Positions 26,767-35,796 of a stretch of 64,000 nt of DNA are shown here, one piece after another. This stretch comes from Geodermatophilaceae bacterium URHA0031. GTDB taxonomy: Bacteria; Actinomycetota; Actinomycetes; Mycobacteriales; Geodermatophilaceae. Location of the stretch: contig JHVP01000009.1 in assembly GCA_000620205.1 (NCBI GenBank), positions 132,119 through 196,118 of the forward strand, in the 5' to 3' direction. The notes beneath the pieces were generated by a model. That model saw only the letters and a list, made by a program, of their open reading frames with translations, made no database searches and had not been told where the DNA came from. Each line of letters starts with the position of its first letter. Position 1 is the stretch's first letter. Position numbers and translations under genes: made by a program.

Positions 26767-28170
26767 TCAGGCGGACTCGCGCCCGGTGACGTCGACGGGC
26801 ACCCGGCCGTCCTTCTGGCCGCCGGTCTTGGAGACCTCGAAGGACGAGCCGAGCTCCTCCAGGGCCAGCCGGCCGTAGACCTGCTGCTGGGTGGCCGTGC
26901 GCTGCCCGCGGCCACGGCCGAGGAAGCTGACCGCCCAGCCGAGCGCGGTGGTGAAGCGGCTCTTGAAGCCGACCACGTAGAAGATGTGCACGATCAGCCA
27001 CATCACCCAGGCGATGAAGCCGGTGAACTTGAGCTTGCCCAGGTCGGCGACCGCGGCGAACCGCGCGACCGTCGCCATGCTGCCCTTGTCGTGGTACCGG
27101 AACTCCGGCGTCGTCGGGCGGCCGGCGATGCGGGCCTTGATGGCGTCCGCGGCGAAGCGCCCGCCCTGGATGGCGACCTGGGCGACGCCGGGGAGCCGGT
27201 TCAGCGAGATCATGTCGCCGACGACGTGCACCTCCGGGTGCCCGGGGAGGGTGAGGTCGGGCTGGACGGAGACCCGGCCGGCCCGGTCGACGGCCGCGCC
27301 GGACTGCTCGCCGAGCAGCTTGCCCAGCGCGCTGGCCTGGACGCCGGCGGCCCAGATCTTGGTCGCGGAGTGGATGCGGCGCTCGTGCCCGTCGCCGTCC
27401 TTGACCACGATGCCGTCGGCGTCGACGTTGGTGACCATCGCGCCGAGCTGCACCTCGACGCCGATCTCGTTCAGCCGCTTGTGCGCGTTCTGACCGAGGG
27501 AATCGGCGAACGGCGGCAGCACCTTCGGCGCGGCGTCCAGCAGGATCACCCGGGCGCTGGTCGGGTCGATGTTGCGGAAGTCGCGGCGCAGCGTGCGGCG
27601 GGCCAGCTCGGCGATCTGCCCGGCCATCTCCACCCCGGTCGGGCCGGCGCCGACCACGACGAAGGTCAGCAGCCGGTCGATCTCGGCCGGGTCGGTGGCC
27701 AGCTCGGCGAGCTCGAAGGCGCCGAAGATCCGGCCGCGCAGCTCGAGGGCGTCGTCGATGCTCTTCATGCCGGGGGCGTACTCGGCGAACTGGTCGTTGC
27801 CGAAGTAGGACTGCCCGGCACCGGCGGCGACGATCAGCTCGTCGTACTCGTGCACCGTGGTGCGGCCGAGCACGACGGAGGTGACGGTGCGCGCGGCGAG
27901 GTCGATGTCGGTGACCTCACCGAGGACGACGCGCGCGTTGTGCTGCCGGGAGAGGATCTCCCGGGTGGCCGGGGCGATCTCGCCCTCGGAGAGGATGCCG
28001 GTCGCCACCTGGTAGAGCAGCGGCTGGAAGAGGTGGTGGGTGGTCTTCCCGATGAGCGTGACGTCGACAGGGGCCTTCTTGAGCCGCTGGGCGGCGAAGA
28101 GACCGCCGAACCCCGACCCGACGATGACGACCCTCGGTCGCTGTCCGGTGGGCTGGGTCGCGGTGGTCAC
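26767..28170 (-). CDS. ndh: Type II NADH:quinone oxidoreductase (NDH-2)
   Basis: NDH-2 passes electrons from NADH to menaquinone without pumping protons. The 467-aa flavoprotein has the FAD-binding motif VVIVGSGFGGLFAAQRL at about residues 14-30, the NAD(H) motif FVVVGAGPTGVEMAGQIAEL, the second FAD contact HVVGDMISL, and a C-terminal membrane-binding region (FTGFIAWVMWLIVHIFYVVGFKSR) typical of actinobacterial Ndh. Start GTG 28170 is set by AGGAGG at 4 nt; upstream in-frame ATGs at 28203/28206 would cover the palindromic operator. The product is peripheral to the inner face of the membrane. Confidence 0.93.
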   Translation of the reverse strand: MTTATQPTGQRPRVVIVGSGFGGLFAAQRLKKAPVDVTLIGKTTHHLFQPLLYQVATGILSEGEIAPATREILSRQHNARVVLGEVTDIDLAARTVTSVVLGRTTVHEYDELIVAAGAGQSYFGNDQFAEYAPGMKSIDDALELRGRIFGAFELAELATDPAEIDRLLTFVVVGAGPTGVEMAGQIAELARRTLRRDFRNIDPTSARVILLDAAPKVLPPFADSLGQNAHKRLNEIGVEVQLGAMVTNVDADGIVVKDGDGHERRIHSATKIWAAGVQASALGKLLGEQSGAAVDRAGRVSVQPDLTLPGHPEVHVVGDMISLNRLPGVAQVAIQGGRFAADAIKARIAGRPTTPEFRYHDKGSMATVARFAAVADLGKLKFTGFIAWVMWLIVHIFYVVGFKSRFTTALGWAVSFLGRGRGQRTATQQQVYGRLALEELGSSFEVSKTGGQKDGRVPVDVTGRESA

Positions 28171-28188
28171 GGTGCCTCCTGATATGTC

Positions 28189-28206
28189 GTCATGATGACT
28201 CATCAT
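28189..28206. promoter_or_regulatory. Nested palindromes upstream of ndh
   Basis: ATGATGA-C-TCATCAT (28192-28206) is a perfect 15-nt palindrome, overlapped by a second perfect one, GTCAT-G-ATGAC (28189-28199). They lie 19-36 bp before ndh, over its expected promoter, and between ndh and the divergent hydrolase. They do not match Rex (TTGTGAA type). An unidentified regulator is likely. Confidence 0.5.
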
Positions 28207-28253
28207 CCCACCGCGCTGTGGGCTGTTCCGCTCCACCTCCGCCTGGTGGCGTG

Positions 28254-28937
28254 GTGAGCTCCACCCAGGACAGCGTCGCCGAGGCGGCAGCTGTTCCCAG
28301 GATCGTGGTCGTGCCAGGGCTGGGCCTGGACGGGCGCTCCTCCGCCCGACTGCGACGGCGCAGTGGCGGGACGGTGGCCATTCTGCCCGGTATGGGGCTG
28401 CGCCGCTGCGTCGGCACGCTCCCCGAGTTGGCCGACGAGCTCCGGGCGGGGCTCGGCAGCGGGCCGGTGGTGCTGGTCGGGCACTCGCAGAGCTGCCAGG
28501 TGGTGGTCGCCGTCGCCGAGCAGGAACCGCGGGTGGCGGGCCTGCTGCTGCTCGGGCCGACCACCGACCCGCGGCTGCGCCGGCCGGCCGTGCTGGTGGC
28601 CCGCTGGGTGCGCACCGCGCTGCGCGAGCCGTGGTGGCAGCTGCCGCTGGTGCTCACCCAGTGGCTGCACACCGGGCCGGTGGCGATGGCCGCGCTGTGG
28701 CGGCGGCTCTCCGGCGACCGGGTCGACGAGCGGCTGCGCCGGGTCGCCGTCCCGGTCGTCGTCGTCCGCGGGGAACGGGACCTGCTGTGCCCGCACGACT
28801 GGGCCGCCGCCCTCGCGCGTGGTGCGCCCCGGGGCCGGCTCGTCGAGCTCCCCGGGGCGGCGCACATGACCCCGCAGACCCACCCCGCGGCCGTCGCCGC
28901 CCTGCTCGTGGACCTCGCGGGGGGAGCTCCCACGTAG
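28254..28937 (+). CDS. Alpha/beta hydrolase
   Basis: The 227-aa protein has the alpha/beta-hydrolase core: PRIVVVPGLGLDG, nucleophile elbow VLVGHSQSCQVV with Ser in G-H-S-Q-S, VPVVVVRGERDLLCPH with the acid residue, and catalytic His in GAAHMTPQTHP. No lid signature gives the substrate. The start is uncertain: tandem GTG codons at 28251/28254, or GTG 28218 in the same frame; I chose 28254 because the first recognisable strand begins soon after. It is divergent from ndh and convergent with the DoxX gene (23-bp gap). Confidence 0.75.
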   Translation: MSSTQDSVAEAAAVPRIVVVPGLGLDGRSSARLRRRSGGTVAILPGMGLRRCVGTLPELADELRAGLGSGPVVLVGHSQSCQVVVAVAEQEPRVAGLLLLGPTTDPRLRRPAVLVARWVRTALREPWWQLPLVLTQWLHTGPVAMAALWRRLSGDRVDERLRRVAVPVVVVRGERDLLCPHDWAAALARGAPRGRLVELPGAAHMTPQTHPAAVAALLVDLAGGAPT

Positions 28938-28960
28938 GCGGTGCGCTCCCGGGTCCGCTG

Positions 28961-29560
28961 CTACGCGGCGACCGCCTCGCGGTCGGCGGCGGCCGCGGCG
29001 GCCTTCCGGGCGGCCTTCCGGATGGCCCGCTTGCTCGCCTTCTCGGCCTCCCGGGCCCGGGCCTGCCTGGCCTTCGCCTTGGCCATCTTCCGCTCGGCCT
29101 TGCGCTCGGTGGCCGTGGCGGCCGCGGCCGCGCGGCTGCCGCGGTCGAGCAGGCCCTGGGTGATCAGACCGATGCCGATGCCGAACATCCAGACGTCCTT
29201 GGCGATCGGCAGCCCGTCCTGCGTCGGGGCGATGCTCCTGCCGGGCTTCGTCATCCCCGGGGTGCGCAGGTAGAGGCCGAGCAGCCCGCCGGAGAACCCG
29301 GTGAGCGCGGCACCGGCGACCGCGGTGGGCACGAACGGGGTCAGCAGCAGGGTGCCGATGCTGATCTCGGCGGTGGACAGCGCCTTGGCGAAGGTGGCCG
29401 GCGGGATGTTCTTCAGGAACGGGTAGGTGCCGGACGCGAAGCCGTGCAGGCCGGCGGCGGTGCCCTCGTCGGCACCGCGCTTGCCGAGGCCGGAGTTGAG
29501 GATGAACGCACCGGTGGCGAGGCGCGGCGCGATCTCGGCGGGGGTGATGGGCAGGCGCAT
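28961..29560 (-). CDS. DoxX-like membrane protein with a basic C-terminal tail
   Basis: The 199-aa protein has the DoxX family pattern of about four helices: APRLATGAFILNSGLGKRGAD, STAEISIGTLLLTPFVPTAVAGAAL, FSGGLLGLYLRTPGM and VWMFGIGIGLITQGLLD. An unusually long Lys/Arg/Ala tail follows (AERKMAKAKARQARAREAEK, RAIRKAARKAAAAAADR), probably cytosolic and able to bind acidic partners. DoxX proteins are linked to quinone or thiosulfate redox and oxidative stress; the role of this member is unknown. ATG 29560 has GAGG upstream. It follows the DEAD helicase on the same strand but is separated by a 20-bp hairpin. Confidence 0.8.
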   Translation of the reverse strand: MRLPITPAEIAPRLATGAFILNSGLGKRGADEGTAAGLHGFASGTYPFLKNIPPATFAKALSTAEISIGTLLLTPFVPTAVAGAALTGFSGGLLGLYLRTPGMTKPGRSIAPTQDGLPIAKDVWMFGIGIGLITQGLLDRGSRAAAAATATERKAERKMAKAKARQARAREAEKASKRAIRKAARKAAAAAADREAVAA

Positions 29561-29653
29561 GGGAGACCTCACTGGCGACGGGGATGCTGCAGTGCTCAAC
29601 CTCATCCTGGTCGCTGGCAGGCCCGTTGGCGACCCCGGGTCCGGGGACGAGAA

Positions 29654-29698
29654 CGGGCTGGTGGTGGTCATCCGACGGGGATGACCACCACCAGCCCG
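29654..29698. terminator. Perfect 20-bp hairpin after the DEAD-box helicase gene
   Basis: CGGGCTGGTGGTGGTCATCC (29654-29673) pairs without mismatch with 29679-29698 around a 5-nt loop. It starts 17 bp after the helicase stop on the minus strand, so it is most likely that gene's terminator. It is among the longest perfect stems in the window. Confidence 0.85.
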
Positions 29699-29715
29699 AG
29701 GTGATCAGCGGGAGG

Positions 29716-31416
29716 TCAGCGGCCGGAGCGGCCGCGACCCCGGCCGGCGCCGCTGGGCGCCTGACCGGCGCGCGCGGCGAGCTCGGCGCGGGTGCGCGCC
29801 GGGCCGGCCGACCGGGTCTGGCCGCCCCGTCCACCACCGGCGGACGACGACGTCGAGCCCGACGACGTGCCGCCGCCGGACCGGCGACGACGGCCGCCGT
29901 TGGCGCCACCGCCGCTGCCCTGCGGCTGCGGTGCGGCCACCGGGGCGGGCTCGACGAACGGTGCCGCCGGGCCGGTGAGCGCGGTGATCTCCCGGGCGCC
30001 CGGCTTGATCGCCGAGACCTGTGGGCTGATCCCGGCCTGGCGGGCCAGCGTGCGCACCTCGGCGGCCTGGTCAGGCGTCGCGATGGTGACCACGGTGCCG
30101 CCGGCGCCGGCGCGGGCGGTCCGGCCCGAGCGGTGCAGGTAGGCCTTGTGCTCGGCCGGCGGGTCGACGTGCACCACGATCGCCACGTCGTCGACGTGGA
30201 TGCCGCGGGCGGCGATGTCGGTCGCGCAGAGCACCCGGGTCTCGCCGCTGCTGAACGCCTCGAGGTTGCGCTCGCGGGCGTTCTGGCTCAGGTTGCCGTG
30301 CAGGTCGACGGCCGGCACGCCCGCGGCGGTCAGCTGCTTGGCCAGCTTCTTCGCCTGGTGCTTGGTCCGGGTGAACAGCACGCTGCGGCCCAGGCCGGAG
30401 GCGAGCTCCTTGACGATCTGCGACTTGTCCAGCGGGTCGACCCGGAACACGTGGTGGGTCATCGTCGACACCGGGGCGACGGCCGGGTCGACCGAGTGCG
30501 TGGTCGGCCGGTCCAGGTAGCGCTTGACCAGCACGTCGACGCCGTTGTCCAGCGTGGCGGAGAACAGCAGCCGCTGACCGACCGTCGGGGTGCGGTCCAG
30601 CAGCCGCTTCACGCCGGGCAGGAAGCCCAGGTCGGCCATGTGGTCGGCCTCGTCGAGGATGGTGATCTCGACGGCGCCGAGGTCGGCGTGGCCCTGACCG
30701 ATGAGGTCCTCGAGCCGGCCGGGGCAGGCGATGAGCACGTCGACGCCGGCGGCCAGCGCTTGCACCTGCGGGTTCTGGCCCACGCCGCCGAAGACGACGG
30801 TCGAGCGCATGCCCAGGGCGCGGGCCAGCGGGTCGACGACCGCGTTGACCTGGTTGGCCAGCTCACGGGTCGGCACCAGGATCAGCGAGCGCGGGCGCTT
30901 GGGCTGCCGTTTGCTCGTGGAGGCGGCGAGCCGGGCGACGAGCGGGAGGGAGAAGGCCAGGGTCTTGCCCGAGCCGGTGCGGCCGCGGCCGAGCACGTCG
31001 CGACCGGCCAGCGTGTCGGGCAGCGTGGCGACCTGGATCGGGAACGGCGCGGCGATGCCGCTGGCGGTGAGCACCTCGACCAGCGGAGCCGGGACGCCGA
31101 GTGCGGCGAAGGTCGTGTCGGTGGCCACGACGGTGGCCTCGTCGCCGACCGGGACCACCGGAGCGACCGGCACGGTCTCCTCGGCGCGGGGAGCGGACTG
31201 CTGGCCCTCGGGGCGGGGCCCGGTGCCGCGGCCGCGGCCACCGCGGCGACGACGGCCCGCGCCCTCGCCGTCACCGGCGGGCGCTGGGGCGGCGGGCGAG
31301 CTGCGGAAGGCGGGGGAGGCGGCGGTCGCGCTGGGCGCGGCGGCTGGGCGGGTGGCGCGACGGCGCGGGCGGTCAGCGCCGTCGTTGTGGGCAGGGGAGT
31401 ACTGGCTCGACGTCAT
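29716..31416 (-). CDS. DEAD-box ATP-dependent RNA helicase
   Basis: The 566-aa helicase has all core motifs: Q-motif around GIAAPFPIQVATLP, I GRGRTGSGKT, Ia PTRELANQV, II DEAD (ILDEADHMADLGF), III SAT (LLFSATLDNG), V ARGIHVDD and VI HRSGRTARAG. The core is framed by low-complexity Arg/Gly/Ser/Pro tails at both ends, the C-terminal one rich in GGGRGG-like RNA-binding repeats. Such RhlE/DeaD-like enzymes remodel rRNA and mRNA and are often cold induced. ATG 31416 is set by GAGGAAAG at 4 nt. A 231-bp region up to the GlxA-type gene holds no other gene and could carry a long leader. Confidence 0.92.
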   Translation of the reverse strand: MTSSQYSPAHNDGADRPRRRATRPAAAPSATAASPAFRSSPAAPAPAGDGEGAGRRRRGGRGRGTGPRPEGQQSAPRAEETVPVAPVVPVGDEATVVATDTTFAALGVPAPLVEVLTASGIAAPFPIQVATLPDTLAGRDVLGRGRTGSGKTLAFSLPLVARLAASTSKRQPKRPRSLILVPTRELANQVNAVVDPLARALGMRSTVVFGGVGQNPQVQALAAGVDVLIACPGRLEDLIGQGHADLGAVEITILDEADHMADLGFLPGVKRLLDRTPTVGQRLLFSATLDNGVDVLVKRYLDRPTTHSVDPAVAPVSTMTHHVFRVDPLDKSQIVKELASGLGRSVLFTRTKHQAKKLAKQLTAAGVPAVDLHGNLSQNARERNLEAFSSGETRVLCATDIAARGIHVDDVAIVVHVDPPAEHKAYLHRSGRTARAGAGGTVVTIATPDQAAEVRTLARQAGISPQVSAIKPGAREITALTGPAAPFVEPAPVAAPQPQGSGGGANGGRRRRSGGGTSSGSTSSSAGGGRGGQTRSAGPARTRAELAARAGQAPSGAGRGRGRSGR

Positions 31417-31647
31417 ACGTCTTTCCTCAACAGTCCGGTGGCCACCGTTCATCCACCGGGCGCGGGGCACCCGTCAGGGGCCGCGTCGCACTTCCGGGTC
31501 GGACGTCGGGTCGCCGGCGCGCCTCGGTGGCGCAGCCTCGCGCCGACGTCGAGTCCACCCGCTCTCGGAGTGAGCAGGGGGCGGCGCCGGTGATCCCCAC
31601 TCTGCCAGACCCGGTCGCGCGGCGCGGGGAGGTCGAGGAGGCACTCG

Positions 31648-32637
31648 TCACATCGGGGTGGCCACCGTGCCGGTCGGCGCGGACCCGCGGAAGGTGCGCC
31701 GGTAGGTCAGCGGGGCCACCCCGATGGCGGCGTGCAGGTGCTGGCGGAGCGACGCGGTGGTGCCGAACCCCGCCTCGTCGGCGACCCGCTCGACCGGGGT
31801 GTCGGTCGACTCCAGCAGGTGCCGGGCCAGCGCCACCCGCTGCTGGGTCAGCCACCGCTGCGGGCTCAGCCCGGTCTCCTGGCGGAACCGGCGGGTGAAC
31901 GTGCGCACGCTCATCCGGGCGTGACCGGCCAGCTCGGCGAGGGTCAGCGGCTCGCCCAGCCGGGCCACCGCCCAGGCCCGGGTGGGCGCCGTCCCGGTCC
32001 CGTCGGGGTCGGGCAGCGGCCGCTCGATGAACTGCGACTGGCCGCCGTCCCGCCACGGCGAGGCAACCCGCCGTCGGGCGACGCTGTTGGCCACCTCGCT
32101 GCCGTGGTCGCGGCGCACCACGTGCAGCAGCAGGTCGATTCCGGCGGCGTTGCCGGCCGAGGTCAGCACGTCGCCGTCGTCGACGAAGAGCACGTCGGGG
32201 TCGAGGCGGACCTGCGGGAAGAACCCGGAGAACGCGGCGGCGTGCATCCAGTGCGTGGTGGCCGGGCGGCCGTCGAGCAGACCGGCGGCCGCGAGCACGA
32301 ACGCGCCCGTGCAGATCGAGACGATCCGCGCGTGCGACGCCGCCCGGGTCAGCGCCTCGGTCAGGACTTGGGAGAGCACGCCGTCGGCCTGCGGCCCGCC
32401 GTAGACGCCCGGGACGAGGACGGTGTCCGCCGTCTCCAGCAGCCGGAGGTCGTGGTCGGGCAGCACCGCGTAGCCGGCGCTGGTGCGCACCGGACCGCCG
32501 TCGACGGTGGCGACCCGGACCCGGTACAGCGGGCGGCCCCCGGCGTCGAGGGCGCCGCCGAGGAAGGCGTGCGGCAGGCCGAGCTCGAAGGCGACGGTGG
32601 TGTCCATGGCCAGCACGGCGACCTCGTGGACCGGCAT
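31648..32637 (-). CDS. GlxA-family regulator (DJ-1/PfpI domain plus AraC HTH)
   Basis: The 329-aa protein joins a class I glutamine-amidotransferase-like DJ-1/PfpI domain (VAVLAMDTTVAFELGLPHAF ... ARIVSICTGAFVLAAAGLLDG, with the nucleophile-elbow Cys in SICTGAF) to a C-terminal AraC HTH pair (MSVRTFTRRFRQETGLSPQRWLTQQRVALARHLLES, EAGFGTTASLRQHLHAAIG). This is the GlxA/FtrA layout; ligands in the family include amines and nitrogen metabolites. ATG 32637 lies 6 nt after AAGGAT (32649-32644). It is divergent from an MFS transporter with 71 bp between starts and probably controls it. Confidence 0.92.
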   Translation of the reverse strand: MPVHEVAVLAMDTTVAFELGLPHAFLGGALDAGGRPLYRVRVATVDGGPVRTSAGYAVLPDHDLRLLETADTVLVPGVYGGPQADGVLSQVLTEALTRAASHARIVSICTGAFVLAAAGLLDGRPATTHWMHAAAFSGFFPQVRLDPDVLFVDDGDVLTSAGNAAGIDLLLHVVRRDHGSEVANSVARRRVASPWRDGGQSQFIERPLPDPDGTGTAPTRAWAVARLGEPLTLAELAGHARMSVRTFTRRFRQETGLSPQRWLTQQRVALARHLLESTDTPVERVADEAGFGTTASLRQHLHAAIGVAPLTYRRTFRGSAPTGTVATPM

Positions 32638-32708
32638 GGCCGGATCCTTGCACAGGCTGGCCGTCGGGCCACTGGTCCGCGCGTCCGGCGGACCGGCAGG
32701 ATCTGCCC

Positions 32709-34025
32709 GTGACCACCGCCGTGCCGACCCGCACCTCCCGGATCCACCCCGCGTGGTGGGTCGCCGCGGTGACCTTCCTGGCGCTGATCGGCGCGGCCGC
32801 GTTCCGCGCGGTGCCCGGCGTGCTGATCGACCCGCTGCACGAGGAGTTCGGCTGGTCGCTGTCGACCATCTCGCTGGCCATCGCGATCAACCTCGCGCTC
32901 TACGGGCTCACCGCGCCGTTCGCCGCCGCTCTGATGGAGCGCTTCGGCATCCGCCGGGTCGTCGTCGCCGCGCTCCTGGTGGTGGCGCTCGGCAGCGGGC
33001 TGACCGTGTTCATGACCGCCAGCTGGCAGCTCGTCCTCTGCTGGGGGGTGCTGGTCGGGCTGGGCACCGGGTCGATGGCGATGTCGCTGGTCGCGACCGT
33101 GACCAGCCGGTGGTTCGTGGCCCGCCGCGGGCTGGTCTCCGGCGTGCTGACCGCGGCCGGGGCGACCGGGCAGCTGATCTTCCTGCCCTTCGTGGCAGCC
33201 GTCTCCACCCGCTGGGGCTGGCGGCCCGCGGCGCTCGGCACCGCGGCCGCCGCGCTCGCGGTGGTGCCCTTCGTCGCCTGGCTGCTGCGTGACCGCCCCC
33301 GCGACGTCGGGGTCGCCCCCTACGGCGGCACCCCGGCGGACGACGTCGAGCCCGCCCGCGGCAACCCCGCGCGCACCGCGCTGCGCGGGCTGGCCGACGC
33401 CGTCCGCACCCGCGCGTTCTGGTTGCTCGCCGGCGGGTTCCTGATCTGCGGGGCATCGACGAACGGGCTGGTGCAGCCGCACTTCATCCCCGCCGCGCAC
33501 GACCACGGCATGCCGGTCACCACCGCGGCCGGGCTGCTGGCGATCGTCGGGGTCTTCGACGTCGCCGGCACGATCTTCTCCGGCTGGCTCACCGACCGCG
33601 CCGACCCGCGGCTGCTCTTGCTGGCCTACTACGGCCTGCGCGGGATGTCGCTGTTCCTGCTGCCGCAGCTGTTCGGCACCGACATCCAGGCCTCGATGAT
33701 CGCCTTCATCGTCTTCTACGGCCTGGACTGGGTGGCCACCGTGCCGCCGACGCTGGCGCTGTGCCGGCAGTACTTCGGTGCCCGGGCGCCGGTCGTGTTC
33801 GGCTGGGTGTTCGCCTCGCACCAGGTGGGCGCCGCGCTGGCCGCATTCGGTGCCGGGGTGATTCGCGACGTCACCGGTTCCTACGACGGCGCCTGGTACG
33901 GGGCGGCTGTCCTGTGCCTGCTCGCCGCGACGCTGTCCATCTCGATCCGCCGGCGGCCGTCGTCCCCCGGGACGACCCTGCCGGTCGAGCCGACGCCGGC
34001 AGCCGCCGCGGAAGCCCACGGCTGA
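32709..34025 (+). CDS. MFS transporter (monocarboxylate/oxalate-formate antiporter-like)
   Basis: This 438-aa permease has twelve predicted helices. The first half starts HPAWWVAAVTFLALIGAAAFRA, with the helix 2-3 loop MERFGIRRVV. The central loop carries DRPRDVGVAPYGG, and the second half includes TIFSGWLTDRADPRLLL. The N-terminal 'RAVPGVLIDPLHEEFGWSLSTISLAIAI' pattern is that of the oxalate/formate or monocarboxylate antiporter branch. Substrate unknown. GTG 32709 lies 6 nt after CAGGAT (32697-32702). It is divergent from the GlxA-type regulator. The gene ends at an inverted repeat shared with the convergent aldehyde dehydrogenase gene. Confidence 0.88.
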   Translation: MTTAVPTRTSRIHPAWWVAAVTFLALIGAAAFRAVPGVLIDPLHEEFGWSLSTISLAIAINLALYGLTAPFAAALMERFGIRRVVVAALLVVALGSGLTVFMTASWQLVLCWGVLVGLGTGSMAMSLVATVTSRWFVARRGLVSGVLTAAGATGQLIFLPFVAAVSTRWGWRPAALGTAAAALAVVPFVAWLLRDRPRDVGVAPYGGTPADDVEPARGNPARTALRGLADAVRTRAFWLLAGGFLICGASTNGLVQPHFIPAAHDHGMPVTTAAGLLAIVGVFDVAGTIFSGWLTDRADPRLLLLAYYGLRGMSLFLLPQLFGTDIQASMIAFIVFYGLDWVATVPPTLALCRQYFGARAPVVFGWVFASHQVGAALAAFGAGVIRDVTGSYDGAWYGAAVLCLLAATLSISIRRRPSSPGTTLPVEPTPAAAAEAHG

Positions 34026-34036
34026 GGTCCCTCCCC

Positions 34037-34084
34037 CGCGGTTTCGCGCGACCAGGTACGCGCGCTTGTCCGCGCGAAACCGCG
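34037..34084. terminator. Inverted repeat of the GCGCGAAA family at a convergent junction
   Basis: CGCGGTTTCGCGCG (34037-34050) and CGCGCGAAACCGCG (34071-34084) are perfect 14-nt arms around a 20-nt loop. The arms share the TTTCGCGCG/CGCGCGAAA core with elements at 54283-54402 and 61734-61765, which also lie between convergent genes. A bidirectional terminator is the simplest role. Confidence 0.7.
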
Positions 34085-34136
34085 CGAGGGGTGGGCGGGG
34101 ACCGCGGAGGGGCAGAAGAGGCCACTTCTGCCCTGG

Positions 34137-35675
34137 TCAGCGGTGCCGGCCGTGGACGACGCCCATGACGCGGGCGAGCACGTCGGCCGCGGCGGCGGGG
34201 CGCCGGAAGCTCATCAGGTCGACCGGCAGCGGAAAGCGACGACGGGTGATCGCCTTGGCCCGGGTGAACTCGCGCAGCCCGTCCTCGCCGTGGATCCGGC
34301 CGAACCCGCTATCGCCGACACCGCCGAAGGGCAGCGCGGGCACGGAGGCGAAGGTGAGCACCGAGTTGATCGACGTCATGCCGCTGCGCATCCGCCGGGC
34401 CAGGTCCATCGCCTTGTCGGCCGAGCCGCTGAACACCGAGCCGCCGAGGCCGAGCGAGGTCGCGTTGGCGCGGCGCAGGCCCTCCTCGGCGTCCGCCACC
34501 CGCGCGATGGTGAGCGTCGGCCCGAAGGTCTCCTCGGTGACCGCGGTCGACGTCTCCGGGACGTCGAGCAGCACCGTCGGCGCGACGTAGCCGCCGTCGA
34601 CGGTGCCCCCGGTGGCGACCCGGCCGCCCGCCGCGCGTGCGTCGTCGAGGTGCCGCCGCACCACGTCGGTCTGCGAGGCCATCGTCATCGGGCCGTAGGT
34701 CGCCTCGTCGTCCGAACCCGGCCGGACCGTCTCGACCTGCCGGGTCACCTCGGCGACGAACCGGTCGTACACCGCGCTGGTCGCGTAGACCCGCTCGATG
34801 CCGATGCAGGTCTGCCCGGCGTTGCTCATCCCGCCCCAGACCGCGGCGTCGGCGGCGGCGACCACGTCGGCGTCGTCGTCGACGATCATCGCGTCCTTGC
34901 CGCCGCACTCCATGAGCACCGGCGTGAGCGTCTCGGCGCAGGCGGCCATCACCTTCCGGCCGGTGGCCGCCGAGCCGGTGAAGGCCAGCTTGCCGACGCC
35001 GGCCCGGCACAGTGCGGCGCCGGTGTCGCCGAAGCCGGTGACCAGCTGGAAGACGTCGGCGACGTCGGGGACGGCGGCCCGCCAGGCCGCGACCAGCCAC
35101 GCGCCGACCGCCGGGGTGAACTCGCTGGGCTTGAAGACGACGGCGTTGCCGGCGCTCAGGGCGTAGGCGATCGAGCCCATCGGCGTGAACACCGGGTAGT
35201 TCCACGGCCCGATCACGCCGACGACGCCGAGCGGCTGGTACTCCAGGTGCGCGGAGTGGTTGGCGGCCAGCAGGCCGGGGTTGACCTTGCGCGGGCCGAG
35301 CGTCCTCCTCGCGTGGGTGCCGGCCCAGGCGAGGTGGTCGATGGCGAGGGTGATCTCGAGGACGGCGTCGGCGTGCGGCTTGCCGTTCTCCCGGTGCACC
35401 AGGTCGGCGAGCTCGTGGATGCGCCGGGCGACGTACCCGCGGTAGGCGGCCAGCCGGATGCGCCGCTCGGCGAAGCCGAGGGCCGCCCACGCCTCGGCAG
35501 CCGGGCGTGCCCGGGCGACCGTCTCGCCGACCGCGTCGGCGTCGTGGACGGGGAAGACCCCGACGACGGCCCCGGTGGCCGGGTCCGTGGACTCGAAGGT
35601 GTCCTGGGTGGTGTGGCGGTCCACGGTCCCGGCGGTGGCGGCCGAGACGCTGTCCAACTCCTCGCTGAGCGGCAT
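34137..35675 (-). CDS. NAD(P)-dependent aldehyde dehydrogenase
   Basis: The 512-aa enzyme has the ALDH superfamily motifs GVIGPWNYPVFTPMG (cofactor site), FTGSAATGRKV (Rossmann loop), catalytic Glu256 in LMECGGKDAMIV, nucleophile Cys290 in NAGQTCIGIERVY and EETFGPTLTIARV. Family resemblance is to the succinate-semialdehyde/betaine or coniferyl-type group; the substrate is open. ATG 35675 lies 8 nt after TAACGT (35689-35684), so the leader is very short. An N-terminal extension in the same frame up to 35930 would run through the promoter of the divergent PAS-phosphatase gene and is rejected. Confidence 0.92.
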   Translation of the reverse strand: MPLSEELDSVSAATAGTVDRHTTQDTFESTDPATGAVVGVFPVHDADAVGETVARARPAAEAWAALGFAERRIRLAAYRGYVARRIHELADLVHRENGKPHADAVLEITLAIDHLAWAGTHARRTLGPRKVNPGLLAANHSAHLEYQPLGVVGVIGPWNYPVFTPMGSIAYALSAGNAVVFKPSEFTPAVGAWLVAAWRAAVPDVADVFQLVTGFGDTGAALCRAGVGKLAFTGSAATGRKVMAACAETLTPVLMECGGKDAMIVDDDADVVAAADAAVWGGMSNAGQTCIGIERVYATSAVYDRFVAEVTRQVETVRPGSDDEATYGPMTMASQTDVVRRHLDDARAAGGRVATGGTVDGGYVAPTVLLDVPETSTAVTEETFGPTLTIARVADAEEGLRRANATSLGLGGSVFSGSADKAMDLARRMRSGMTSINSVLTFASVPALPFGGVGDSGFGRIHGEDGLREFTRAKAITRRRFPLPVDLMSFRRPAAAADVLARVMGVVHGRHR

Positions 35676-35796
35676 GCGCCGGCACGTTACCGGCTGGTAG
35701 CGCGGTAGGCGCAGCCGGCGACCGGGGCGCCGCCGGTTCCTTGGTGCGCAACCGATCGGCCCTCCACCGGCGGAGGGCGACCGATACCCTCGCGCG

